Shown piece after piece: positions 23,701 to 33,079 of a stretch of DNA of 64,000 nt. The notes below the pieces were generated by a model. That model searched no databases, had not been told where the DNA came from, and was given only the letters and a program-made list of their open reading frames with translations. The stretch lies in assembly GCA_022985045.1 (NCBI GenBank), contig CM040968.1, positions 15,730,896 to 15,794,895 on the forward strand, given 5' to 3'. Source of the stretch: Macadamia tetraphylla (Eukaryota; Streptophyta; Magnoliopsida; Proteales; Proteaceae). The translations under genes and the position numbers were made by a program. The first letter of the stretch is position 1; the number at the start of each line of letters is the position of its first letter.

Positions 23701-23954
23701 AAAGTTAACAACTACTAAATTAAACCACCAACACCTCTAACTAATTCCACTCAGCATCTTATGTTCTTAATCATCAACGCAAGGAATGAGGGATTCGTAT
23801 CATTAAACAACCAAGCAGTTAACAGTTAGAGTAGAACTGAAATCTAACTGACCTGTAAGAACTGCCTTGCTGTCTCAGCCGACTGCCCCACCGCAATCTC
23901 GAGGAAGGATGAGACCATACTCTGTTTCTCCGACGCCGTTAGAACGCTCTCCAT
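14640..23954 (-). CDS. PUX7: PUX7-like UBA/UAS (UBX-domain family) protein gene, first six exons
   Basis: Six exons on the minus strand encode about 228 codons that follow plant UBX domain-containing protein 7: an N-terminal UBA-like domain (SSFLEIAVGQSAETARQFLQ, then ATSWKLEEAIQLFYVGN), a linker (EEVRPP, then SSLVAF), a conserved LASLYRPPFDLM segment, and the start of the UAS thioredoxin-like domain (DKWLVVNLQSTKEFSSHM, LNRDTWSNEAVAQTI). Such proteins are adaptors of the CDC48/p97 ATPase that bring ubiquitylated clients. The rest of UAS, any UIM and the C-terminal UBX domain (usual total about 460-470 residues, from memory) are not in the window, although exon 6 ends in an intact GT donor. 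Exons 3 and 4 each carry a one-base deletion relative to the expected frame. It is either a working gene with sequence errors or a decaying copy. Confidence 0.85.
14797..14874 (-). CDS. PUX7: PUX7-like exon 5 (UAS domain)
   Basis: 26 codons, phase 0 at both ends, acceptor tgcag (14875-14879), donor GTATCA (14791-14796). Encodes DKWLVVNLQSTKEFSSHM, the first strand and helix of the UAS domain. No damage. Confidence 0.88.
15120..15630 (+). repeat. LTR fragment, 3' part, in intron 4 side of the PUX7-like gene
   Basis: Contains a TATA-like ataaataaagg (about 15141-15151) and ends ttggttcctagttggactgg followed by ctacatta at 15630, the same terminal octamer as the LTR family at 7935, 10891 and 11954. 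The upstream part of the LTR is missing. No target duplication was found. Confidence 0.45.
15657..16886 (-). repeat. Probable solo LTR, split by an L1 insertion
   Basis: On the minus strand it begins TGATGCAGG at about 16886 and ends in ...CTATCA at about 15657. Its text (group of cttttctccaatgag, aataggcctattatag) recalls the other LTRs of the window. A 5'-truncated L1 sits at 16251-16763. No matching target duplication was found, so the ends are approximate. Confidence 0.48.
16237..16777 (+). mobile_element. 5'-truncated L1-type LINE with 14-bp target duplication
   Basis: Plus-strand frames carry the C-terminal zinc-binding segment of L1 ORF2 (EDSDHLFFECPFSSTVW, about 16305-16360; LWEERNLCW, about 16501-16527) and a 3' end with ctctcttggtaatgaattta followed by an A-rich tail. 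The insert (16251-16763) is flanked by AAAGTGGCCATTAC at 16237-16250 and 16764-16777, an exact 14-bp duplication typical of target-primed reverse transcription. Confidence 0.85.
18271..18465 (-). CDS. PUX7: PUX7-like exon 4 with one-base frameshift
   Basis: Acceptor accag at 18466-18470 and donor GTAAAA at 18265-18270. The frame enters as SSLVAFR; the continuation NFGEEMKRPGVWESD to LASLYRPPFDLM needs one extra base near 18410 (CGAATTTC where CGAAATTTC is expected). With that base the exon keeps phase 0 at its end. Confidence 0.82.
18780..19981 (+). mobile_element. Solo LTR in intron 3 of the PUX7-like gene
   Basis: 18785-19976 (1192 bp) begins TGATACAG and ends CTACATTT, flanked by ATTAG at 18780-18784 and 19977-19981. 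Internal text (tgtgaagcccagctgttc, gatcaaggctggttggtg) resembles the LTR at 6843-7935, so it is a diverged member of the same group. Confidence 0.78.
20231..20340 (-). CDS. PUX7: PUX7-like exon 3 with one-base frameshift
   Basis: Acceptor ttcag at 20341-20345 and donor GTATTT at 20225-20230. The frame gives a linker ending EEVRPP; the conserved LPVKREVLYDD follows only after one extra base near 20276-20279 (CCTTACC where CCTTTACC is expected). Confidence 0.8.
20727..20854 (-). CDS. PUX7: PUX7-like exon 2
   Basis: Acceptor ggcag at 20855-20859 and donor GTAAGT at 20721-20726. Encodes ATSWKLEEAIQLFYVGNDGG, the rest of the UBA-like domain, then a Pro/Ser linker. Length 128 bp, so two bases carry to exon 3. 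Confidence 0.88.
21448..21488 (-). other. Group II intron domain V-like hairpin (possible organellar DNA fragment)
   Basis: The minus strand folds as GTGC, GAGAT, loop GAAA, GTCTC, two-base bulge AT, GCAC, then ggttttgaatgag. A GAAA tetraloop on a short stem with a two-base bulge is the signature of group II intron domain V, as in plastid introns. The strand before it lacks the usual GAGCCG, so the catalytic triad part is missing. Confidence 0.45.
21608..21921. mobile_element. TIR MITE, GGGCCCGTTTGATAA family, copy 1
   Basis: 21611-21918 (308 bp) ends in a perfect 15-bp inverted repeat, gggcccgtttgataa and its complement, and is flanked by GGA on both sides. No coding capacity. It resembles the PIF/Harbinger-type MITEs with 3-bp duplications. 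Confidence 0.78.
22086..22256. mobile_element. Fold-back Mutator-type MITE with central palindrome
   Basis: 22095-22247 (153 bp) has long imperfect inverted arms (gggaaagagatcgctaccta against gggagaaagaacgctaccta) and a perfect 24-bp palindrome at its centre, gatgggtttata and its complement (22177-22200). Flanks are ttatttctt (22086-22094) and ttatttatt (22248-22256), 8 of 9 matching. Most arm differences are transitions. Confidence 0.82.
22260..23850. other. Intron 1 sequence of the PUX7-like gene, right part
   Basis: Non-coding, AT-rich. A pyrimidine-rich block (about 22385-22515) and a G-run (23261-23275) are the only features noted. Confidence 0.4.
23853..23954 (-). CDS. PUX7: PUX7-like exon 1
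   Basis: Starts at ATG 23952-23954 and runs 34 codons (MESVLTASEK to TARQFLQ) to a GTCAGT donor, phase 0. It covers helices 1-2 of the UBA-like domain. The 5' UTR probably extends to about 24150. Confidence 0.88.
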
Positions 23955-24179
23955 CTTCTCCAGGAATAATAAGTTACAATTTCAATGGCGAAAATTGAAT
24001 GGAGACTCAAGAACCCTGCAGAGATTTGAGATCTGAAACCTGATATATAGATAAGGATGATAATCTAATCTAGGGTTCGCAGGATGAGACTTAGAGGAAG
24101 AGCTGAGAGTACACCTCAACAGAGAATTTCAACAGCTTAAGGAGTTTAAAATACTTGAGCATTGGGCTCGGTCTTGAGA

Positions 24180-24187
24180 TATTTATA
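24180..24187 (-). promoter_or_regulatory. Probable TATA box of the PUX7-like gene
   Basis: Minus strand reads TATAAATA about 226 bases before the ATG at 23954. A start site some 30 bases further on, near 24150, would give a 5' UTR of roughly 200 bases. Position and sequence only. Confidence 0.5.
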
Positions 24188-24429
24188 CTCTGTCCCTGTC
24201 TCTCACCAACCTCCGTTGGGAGTTTGGCAGAAGGTGCGCGCGTCAGTAGAGTAGATTTGGTGTTTCATATGTATTTACAAAATACCCTTAATACTGTATT
24301 AGACAAAACCAATACCATCATCAACTCAGCTTATCCCAATTCCCAACTGAATGGGATCGGTTACATGGATGTTACCTTTCAATCGGTTGTATTTAAGGTC
24401 CTAAATAATGCAAGGCAAAAGTTGGAAAA

Positions 24430-24595
24430 GATCCTCTCTAATTATTGGGCTGCCCAATTAGCCATCCGATGATTAGGAGAACCTAGGGATGCGCACCCAT
24501 GTGTTGGGATGCGTGTTCAACTCCTCCAAACTGTTGGATGGCTAATTCGCCGCTTATTGGATAGCATGCTAATTGGAGGGGAGTCCGATCTGCCT
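24430..24595. repeat. Imperfect fold-back upstream of the PUX7-like gene
   Basis: The half around gatcctctctaattattggg and the complement of the half ending ggaggggagtccgatc share blocks such as CAATTAG and ATTAGCCATCC. It looks like an old MITE; no clear target duplication was found. Confidence 0.4.
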
Positions 24596-24624
24596 AAGCT
24601 ATATATATCTTTCCTCTTTTATCA

Positions 24625-24628
<4 letters not shown>

Positions 24629-24662
<34 letters not shown>
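24629..24662. repeat. TA microsatellite at the left viral junction
   Basis: An uninterrupted AT dinucleotide run of 34 bases directly abuts the pararetroviral sequence. Confidence 0.95.
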
Positions 24663-24665
<3 letters not shown>

Positions 24666-24682
24666 TGTAAGAATTGAGCCTT

Positions 24683-25225
24683 AGTTGTAGGATCATTGAC
24701 CTAGTCAATGGTTTTTAAGAGGAATGATTCTTCGAAGAGAGAACCATCAAACCATTTTCGTTTAGCATAGCCTGATAAGGATCGCAACTACAGTGGGGAG
24801 TCTGAGATTTAGACTCAGAAGAATCACTATCGAACTCAAGTTCAGCAATATCTTAATCTGAGTTAGACTCGGAGTCTGGCTCAGGGTCAGAAGAGTTGTA
24901 TAGCAAGACTCTTTCAAGATTTTGCTTTTGAGAATCGTCAATTTCTAAAGCATTGATTCTAACTTTAGTTCGACAGTTATTCTTATAGTGTCCTATTTTT
25001 CCACATTTATAACAAACGGGAGGTTTATTTGGAAAAGTGTTTTGATGACGAGTTTTTGAAAAGCGTTTCTTAAAGAAGCGCTTAGGCTTAGTTTTATAAC
25101 TTGTTGCCTGATATTTAGGCTTGGAAAACTTAGAGAGTTTCCGATGGGTTTTCTTGGAGCCTGGAAGGCGAACCTTTTCAAACCTAAATTGTTCACAGAA
25201 ATCTCCAAGTTCTCGAAATCCAGCT
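24683..25225 (-). pseudogene. Coat protein C-terminal region with zinc knuckle
   Basis: A CCHC zinc knuckle (CYKCGKIGHYKNNC, 24973-25014) preceded by a basic stretch and followed by an acidic Ser/Asp-rich tail, as at the end of caulimovirid coat proteins. The viral sequence stops shortly after, at the TA run. Frame changes occur near 25230 and stops near 24855. Confidence 0.85.
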
Positions 25226-26739
25226 TATCTCTCTTTAGACAGTTGTTTTTTAAGTTTAAGGTCTGTGCAGAGTTGAAGACCTTCATTGCATATTTCAACA
25301 ACTAATTCCCCATAGGTGTACTGCTCGAAGAGAATAGTGCCATTATGCTTTGCTTTAAGTCTATACACCTTTTGAGCAAATAAGGGAGGTAGACCAGAGA
25401 TGAACTTTTCTTTCCATATGAAATTGTTACAGTCCTCTCTAAAATAGACTTTAGCAAAAAAGACGTCTATATACCATCTATAATGAGGTAGTGTAGGACA
25501 ACGAAGATTCATTAGTTGTTCTATTGTTCGATCAGCTAGAATTTCAGCTGGTCCAACAAAATGAAGAACAAAATGAAGAGTTATAGTGTAGACCAAAGTA
25601 TTAACCGCATCTTCTTGATCGACATAAACAGTTCGCTGGGCAAAATTACCATCAGCTAATTGTTCAGTAAGCTGTTGCGGAATACGGGTCACAACATTTA
25701 TAATTTGCTGTCTAACTTCTTCAGATAGATAGAAATCCCACCAACCACGGAGTTGGCCAAAAAATCCTGTTGCTATCATTTTAGTAATATCTGAATCAGA
25801 TGAATGATTTAGTTTTACCGCTGTGGCATACATAAACATCTGTTTCAAAAGATTGATGATTTGATATTCAGACAAATCATCAATATTTCACTAAAAAATA
25901 GTATTACCATCGATCGGAAAATTTACAGGTTCTCCTTCTACTTCAAATTGAAGATCGATAAGAGAAGGTCGAGGATAATAATAGTTTGTTGCAACGGTAG
26001 GCATTACTTTTCGAGCTTTCCTCATAACTTGATTAAGTTGAGGAAGAGACTCAGGAACTGCTGCCTGTTGAGGTAGCATAGATTGAAATTCTTTCTCTGC
26101 TAATTCAATTTTAGAATCAGAAGGTTCAGCACGAGAAAGAGTTAGGACGTGGCTGTCTTCTAATTTTCCTTTAGATACTTGGATTTTTTGGAGTCGGGTA
26201 ACAATCTCATCTAGAATGTTAGACTCAGTTTTTTCAATTTTCTTTTTTAGAATATCCAAAGTTGGGGGAGGTTTAAATAAGAAACACTGGTTGCTTCTTT
26301 GTTGATAAGCAGGTTCCTTTGGAGTGCTTCTAGGTTGAGAAGCAAAAGTTGGCCAGACATGCTCAAATTTAGCATGAGAAGTAGACGGAGTAGAAACTTT
26401 TAATGAGTCTACTATCATCTCAATTCGATCAGTTTGATTTCCAATAGACTGAAGACAAAGATTAATAAAGTTGTTTTGTTCAACAACTTAGCTAAGATGA
26501 AATTCAGTTAGAGGAGAAGAGGTATGGCTTGAAGTTTTAAGGGGAATAGTCATTTTGTTTCCACTTATTCTTAAGGCTTGAAAGGGGGGATGAACAGATT
26601 CAATTTCTGTTCCATCTTTGGAGACATAAGTAGTGGTTACCTTTTTGATATCACTAATCTGATGAGGATTAGAGGATTTATTAAGAAGATAAATTTTTAA
26701 CCACTGGAAAAAAGGAAGATTTATTTGATGAGTTTCCAT
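25225..26739 (-). pseudogene. Endogenous pararetrovirus coat protein region
   Basis: Three minus-strand fragments (26739-26488, 26418-25891, 25875-25225) make up the polyprotein part between movement protein and zinc knuckle. The last contains the most conserved capsid segment (GQLRGWWDFYLSEE, about 25735-25780; HYRWYIDVFFAKVYF, about 25445-25490; WKEKFISGLPPLFA, about 25380-25425). The middle contains a YYPRPSLIDLQFE-like motif (about 25945-25985) and a coiled-coil-like stretch. Stops and shifts separate the pieces. Confidence 0.85.
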
Positions 26740-26897
26740 ATGAGAAACCTATTTCTCATGAAGCTCTTTCCGCTCAGAATCAGAAGGATAATGTTCTTCA
26801 AAAAGTTTTCTCTTTCCTTCGTTCTTCGTAGATTTGTATTCCTGAATTAGGAATTTCTTATTAAATTGGAATTTGGGTTCTTCAGTGATATGAAGCA

Positions 26898-29600
26898 TCA
26901 GATGTCACACCGTTCACATCGAATCCGCCGTTGACCGAAGTTAACACGTTAACCCAAACTGCCAGATCATCGACATCAGTATTCCACCACAAAGATACGA
27001 CAACTAATATAAACTCCTCGGATCAAGAAGACTAAGTTTTACCTGTGAATAATCTCATAATACTTGATACCCGGATAGTGATATAACAATTATATACATT
27101 TGGGGAAGGCATGATATTTACACAAAAAGAATAAAATTCAAATATCAAGTACATAAGGAAATCCACCAAAACAATCGAGTACACTCTGCTCGGTATCAAG
27201 GCTAGAGCTCACCGCATCAAGGGTTGAGCCCAAATAAGCATCACATAGAAGAGCTCACTCGGCCTCAAGTGGAGCCAAGACGGCCTCAAAGGTGGAGCTC
27301 ACTGCCTCGAAGCAGTCTCAGAGACAACTCTCGCACGAGCGATCGGAGCGTGCTCTAACTCCTCGGGGTCCACCATCCTCTTCAGAAACTTCGACTGTGG
27401 GACCCACCCCGTGCTCCTCGATGTATGACCAGAAAATCATCTAAAAGGGTGTACGTGGGATGAGCTCACTAGCTCAAGAAGTAGAAAGATGGACCACACA
27501 ACTCACACATCACAACACATCATATGCACTACATGCCATGCTATACATTTTAAATCACATCCACCTAAGCAACATTACTAAGTCCTTGGTTTTAGTGCTA
27601 CTACAACCACAAGGCTGATACTCCATGTAGCCACGAACTCCCTCCCAGATCGCCCATAGGGTCATTTGAGAAGGCCCATCGTGAGTACTCGGAAAAGTAA
27701 AGACAATGCCGCCCACCGCTCTCAACAAATGTAAATGATCGAAAATAAAGGTGCCGACTCAAGAATTTAAAAGCGACGATTGGCCCTCTTGAATGTACCA
27801 CTGGTTGCCGTGCTCCTACATGACCCGGCAGTATTCAACTCCACAAAGGACCGACAACGCGACCACTGCTTCCCCCAAATGATAACCCAACACCTTAACC
27901 CTCGTTGGGAAGGGTCAAACGGGATAGTGAAAATCCTAATACCGTATGCTCCTATATGACAATATACGATTACATAGTGCCTCCGTGTCCCATTCCACGG
28001 CCACCAATGCACTTCGTCTCCAAGCCGACTACGGCATCTAGTCTATCAATGCAACATGCACAATGATGTCCACATTCAACATATAAACATCTCATTCAAT
28101 TGGCATTTGGAAAGTAAACATAGCACATATGCACATCAATGTGTGGGATGACTAGACTACATAGCATATTCATGATGGCATGACTAGATTAGATATAATT
28201 AAATGAATGCCAAACAATGCCTTGAAACAAGGCCAAACGTCCTCTCCCCACTTACTTGTAGCGTACAAGGATTCCTTGCTGCGAGTGAGATCCGTCTTGA
28301 ATCGGGTAGGATTTGGTGAACCCTACATAATTGAGCGGGTTAGTACTTCACCATCTTAGGATCAAAATTAATGAACCGATGTCAAAATCGTGTTTAGAAC
28401 GTCAAAGAAGGTCACACGTCCGATTTGGGTCCAATCGGACATAAGGATCACCTCGGGGCCCGGGTGGGTCGACAGTGGGCCTGCCCACCGGTCCTACCAC
28501 CGTTGGGACCGGCGGGTAGGCCCGCCGGTATGGCCCATCGGTTCCACCACGGTTGGGCCAGGGGCCCCTAGGATCGACGGGTAGGATGGCTCACGGTTGG
28601 GCCCGATGGCCCTCGCCTCGGTGGGTGCCCAAAGTGGTAGGGGCCCACCGTTCACCACTGGTCTTGGCGAAACACCTGTTCTTCCCATTTACTCCATTCT
28701 TGGGGATTCAAATGGGGTTTTCCCATCCATTCTTCACACCTTCAAGGTCTTATAGGATGGTTCTAACCTAGATCTAGGTTAGATTCAAGTGATGGAACCC
28801 ATCTTACCTTCTTTGCTCAAGAACAACCTCAAACCCTCCAAATCACTTCAAACTCACAATGCCTCTTCCACCTTGTCAATATCTCTTCAAATCCTTCAAG
28901 ATCAACACATAAATCATCTATTAAACCTTAGATTCATCATTTCAAAGGGATTTACAAGATCTCAAGAAACCATACTCGAATCAAGGGTTTAAAGCTTGGG
29001 TATGGTGAATGTTCACAAACCCAACTTTCTTACCTCTAACAAGATCTAGAGTTGAAGATCACTCTCCCGGCACCGAATGGGAAGATCGAGCGGCGCTGAA
29101 ATCCCTCTTTCTTCCTCTCCTTCTCTTCCTTTCTTCTTCCTTTTTTTCTCTCTCCTCTTTACTCTTCTCACCAACGTGGGGTAATAAATGGAAAGAAGAG
29201 AAAATCATAAAGCTTTATATACAATTCCTAATTAAGTGAATAGTGCACATGGGGGGGTCACTCAGGGGTGGGTGCACCCACCCCTACCCACGAGGGCCAA
29301 AACTTAGGATTTTGACAGGTTCGGCCCAACGAACCCACCCCCATACGATGTAGCATATGTATATACCTTAAAATACGGATATAATACCTGTTTTATCCGC
29401 ATGACCTATGGTAGGTGCATGTACGGCTTGGGCACTCCGCCTCTTCCGGAATCCGGACTTGTCGGGCCAACCGGTGTTTAAGGTCACCGTGCCATCATAG
29501 CCCATAAGGAACCCGCCTAATTTCCTCCGGCTGTTCTCATGGTTAAACCGGTTCAACCGTGAAATGAGACCGGGTTTAAGAAGCGGGGTATTACATCAGA
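26898..29600 (-). mobile_element. 2.69-kb solo LTR inserted in the viral fossil
   Basis: 26903-29595 begins TGTCACACC and ends GGTATTACA on the plus strand and is flanked by TCAGA at 26898-26902 and 29596-29600. Viral coding sequence continues across the site when it is removed. On the minus strand it starts TGTAATACCCC, and the length and text suggest a Tekay/Del-type gypsy LTR. A GC-rich block at about 28450-28660 full of ggcccaccg-type units stands out from the AT-rich surroundings. No internal genes are present. Confidence 0.85.
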
Positions 29601-30950
29601 ATTCTTGAAGAGGCTTGCATATCATAAAGAGTTGGGGAAGAAGACCCAGTTTCCCTATTTAGAGGAGCAGGTGGAGGCTGGAATAAAGCCTGGGATTGTT
29701 CTCTTTGTAGAGGACCATAAACAGGTTGATTAACCTGAGAAGGTGTATGGTTGGTACCCTGAAGGTTTAAAATTCCATCATAATTCTCATTCTGAATTCT
29801 AGAAGTAGAAGCACAAAATTGTGCTTGAAACAAAGGATATTCAGAAGAAGAAGAAATTACAGAAGAGGTAGATCTTCTCGAATCATTAGATCTATGGTCA
29901 AAAGTAATTTCAACATCACCAGAAATGAGCTGAGTGATGCATGATGGAGAAGTTCTCATGGGTGGCTGAGGTGGAGCCATGGAGGTTAAGGTCCAAGAGT
30001 CAGGAAGATTTAATTCTAACCATCTGATACATCAGGGCACAAAAACTTGAGAGCTTTCAGAATTGGCCTGAAAACAGACGGTTTGACCCTTTGGATCTAT
30101 AACTTTAGCATTTGGGGCACAGGTGGTCATTATCTTGTAATATATACGATAGATTACAGCAATATTCTGAGTTCCTGGGAGAATATCGTATCCAAAAGTC
30201 CTTAAAGTAATAACAACACCATTTAATATATTTGGATTTGTGAGGGACATGGGTAGATTTGGTCTACTTTGAAAATAGACAGGTCCTTCACAAAGGCTGG
30301 TCTCAATAATACCATTAGAGATTCATTAAAATTATTCATTCTCACATCTCTAATGGTAGCAAAGACAACACTATTCAACCCTGGAAGAGTTAAGGGTTTT
30401 AAGGCGACCTAGACAAGGCCGATATGGATAAACTTAAATCCACGCTCTCTATGTCTCTGGATCTGGGAACTAGTTAAAGTTGAATTTGCTCTTGATCAGA
30501 AGCAAGAGTATGTGTGCTTTCGCATGTTTTAATAATATAGTCACCATGAAATGCGAAAGTGCCTTTATAATATACTTGGATTCAGGTATTTTGGGAATGG
30601 TATAACTATTTATAGCTACTTCAAGATTACGAAAAACCACTTCTTCGAAATTGTGGACTGAGTCTTAAGTCCTTCCGGATGTGCTAACCTCAGATGATGA
30701 GGATCTCCTGAACTGGAGCGAAAGTATGAAGCCATGCTATAGAGGTTCGAGTCAATAAGGGTCTCAGGTCAATATATCTTACTGTCAATCCCGCCTACTG
30801 TCAATACCTTTTGCCTTCAAACTCCTATCTGCGGCAACACGACTGAGTACAACTTGGGTGTAGGTCGACACGACTTGGGTGTAGGTCTATATGACAAAGG
30901 GTGAAACACTACCAACTTAATGGTCCTTACGACTTTGGCACTTGTTCTAA
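29601..30950 (-). pseudogene. Movement protein region of the viral fossil
   Basis: The minus strand from about 30900 shows the movement-protein core (FRNLEVAINSYTIPKIPE, about 30570-30640), then a segment at 30250-30035 (NGVVITLRTFGYDILPG, AVIYRIYYKIMTT) conserved in caulimovirid movement proteins, then a Ser/Pro-rich linker (29980-29601) leading to the coat protein. This protein family makes tubules or enlarges plasmodesmata. Stops and shifts are frequent between 30260 and 30560. Confidence 0.82.
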
Positions 30951-30966
30951 CTTGGCTCTGATACCA
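30951..30966 (-). other. tRNA-Met primer binding site of the viral fossil
   Basis: Minus strand reads TGGTATCAGAGCCAAG, matching the initiator tRNA-Met site at which caulimovirids start minus-strand DNA synthesis. It lies about 470 bases after the TATA box and just before the movement protein, as expected. Confidence 0.88.
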
Positions 30967-31433
30967 TTTATAGCCAGGATCTCAGGAAGATCTCACAGAA
31001 AGATCAGTTTTAAGCAGCGAGGGAAGATATCAGGCTAAGGAGTTGTCTTTTCTTAGAATAAAGCCTGGATAATTCAAGGGTTTCTAGCTGATGAAGTGTA
31101 GAAAAGTGGCTTGGATTTTAGGAAATAAATGAATATAAAATTCTATATATGCATAAGAAATATCAATCAAATTATCTAACAGAACAAGCTCTTCTTTTAA
31201 TTTTCTAATTGCAAACGTAATACATAAAATTAAAAGTAGGAAATAAAACTTACATGAGAGACTTTGGCGTACAAACTTTGAATATACGAACAGAAGACAA
31301 CACTTGATTACAAGACACTCAGAAAACTCACAAAACAATGTTTACAGAACACTTAGAAAACTTTAGAAACTCTTGACTAAGCACTCTATATCTTCTATAT
31401 TTTTCGTGGTGCCTTCTAACGATGAGGATTTCT

Positions 31434-31442
31434 CCTTTTATA
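31434..31442 (-). promoter_or_regulatory. TATA box of the viral pregenomic promoter
   Basis: Minus strand reads TATAAAAGG in the intergenic region between the C-terminal ORF and the primer site, the place of the caulimovirid full-length transcript promoter. Confidence 0.7.
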
Positions 31443-31752
31443 GATGGTGGACACCAAACTTCAACAAACTATGGTTGAGAGATGCTGATGGGCCTTGATG
31501 GAGATGGCGTCGATTTGGCATCTAATCAACCGAAAATGAAAGTTAAACAGCCTGAAGATAAGGTGTTCCTTTCAAAGGAGGGTACACCTATAAGGTGTGG
31601 GGTTTGTGTCGGAAACTGATAAGCTTCAGTTGAAAGTTAACTTGTCCGTAGTCCAGGTGTGTGACTAAAATTAAGTCACAAAAAGATTCTCTGGCATTCC
31701 ACGTGGGGGCCCACTGTTTTCCAGAAGAGTCTTAGGGAGGTGAATTATTAAA

Positions 31753-31804
31753 GTGTCCACTCGTGACACTCACTATAATTCGCTTATAGTGCTTCGTGAC
31801 ACAT
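31753..31804. promoter_or_regulatory. Hairpin with flanking direct repeats upstream of the viral TATA box
   Basis: A perfect inverted repeat CACTATAA-ttcgc-TTATAGTG (31771-31791) is flanked on the minus strand by two GTGTCACGA copies. A TGACGTC (as-1-like) lies near 31811-31817. It sits about 330-370 bases before the TATA box, an enhancer-like position. Function inferred. Confidence 0.5.
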
Positions 31805-32136
31805 GCCAAGACGTCAGTCTGACTAGAGTGGCACTAGGTGTGGAAGCTTGACACCTGGCAAGAATCAGAATGGCGTGTCCGATTATCACGGCACTGGGTC
31901 ATGGTGCAGTGAGACCTCTCCTGGTTTTTTTTTTTGAAGAGCCTCAGTAGTCAGGCTGTTGAGCGCATTGGCTGGCATCATCCAAGGAGGAAGAGTGGAA
32001 GAGGAGGAGGAGAAGGATGCGGTAGGGTCGGATTAAGGATTGAATCGATAGCTGTGAGGATATGCTCTTGGATATGCTCATCAGATAGGTACGGAAGCGA
32101 TGCCGATCAGCTTGAAAGATGTTATAAAAAAGGGAT

Positions 32137-32950
32137 CTAAGCTGTCATCGAAGAAGAAGGTGCAAGGGGCATATCGGCATCGATACCTCTTTTAGGCACA
32201 AAATGGGAATCAATTAATGGTGAAATGTCAAATTTATCCCACCATTTCACAAATAGATGTCGCTCCAAATGAGGGACATAATTCCATTCTTCAAACTCAT
32301 GAGTCATTTGATACTTCCATTGAAGGATCCAGGGTACTTCGTATAAAATAAAGAATTGAACGAAGAGAGCCCGAGAGTTCAGGGGTTGATTGAATTCTTT
32401 AAACTTGGTGACTGACTGCTGAAGAGGGAGTGGAAGGAATTCAGTTACAGGTGGTCCCCAAGTGAAGAACCATTGGAAAAACCAGTTTGGCATACCTAAT
32501 AAGGTGTGTTGAAGTCAAAACTTCACAAACCAGGAATGAGTTTCATGATCGTTCTGATATAAGAATATCATGTCTCATGCTTTAACATAATCAGCATAAT
32601 CATATGACCTTAGTTTAAGGCCGGTGAAATCATGAAATTCGCGTTTAAATGAGGGGGAAGATCCCATTCGCGATCTCGAATGATGTTAATAATATTGAGC
32701 TTAGAATAAACCCGAACATGTGTGGATATATAATTGTGCTGAATTTAAGCACTTTGCGTTTCTTTAAGGATTATTTCATAGAAAAAATGGGTTTTATCAC
32801 CAGTGACTGGATGAAGGTGATCATGGAGGTAAATGGTGGCTATTTCAGAAGGAGTGTGGTGAAGATGGATGGATTCGATGGGAATAACTGGGATAAAATT
32901 TGTTGCTATGAAAGGAGAGTTATTGACAGCCTGTAAGTTTGAGGCAGGTG
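32137..32950 (-). pseudogene. Viral C-terminal ORF of unknown function
   Basis: After RNase H the minus strand carries a further coding stretch, clearest as a 118-residue open segment at 32493-32137 rich in aromatic residues (PNWFFQWFFTWG; WNYVPHLERHLFVKWWDKFD). A matching segment of unknown role follows RNase H in related endogenous pararetroviruses, as far as I recall. The upstream half is frameshifted. Confidence 0.65.
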
Positions 32951-33079
32951 ATGGAGACTGGGAGGAGATAAGAGAGGGATGTTCTTGAAGTTTCCTAGAT
33001 GATGTTGAGGCAACAACTTTATTAGGAGTGACAGGGATAACAACTTTCTGTTTTGGAGCCCTGCAAAAATTCTTGAGTT

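Noticed and set aside
28390..28771. GC-rich open frames on both strands
   Set aside because: They lie wholly inside the solo LTR, and their composition comes from the repeated ggcccaccg units.
32649..32936. Plus-strand 95-codon open frame
   Set aside because: It is antisense to the viral C-terminal region, whose minus-strand frame shows family-like motifs on both sides.
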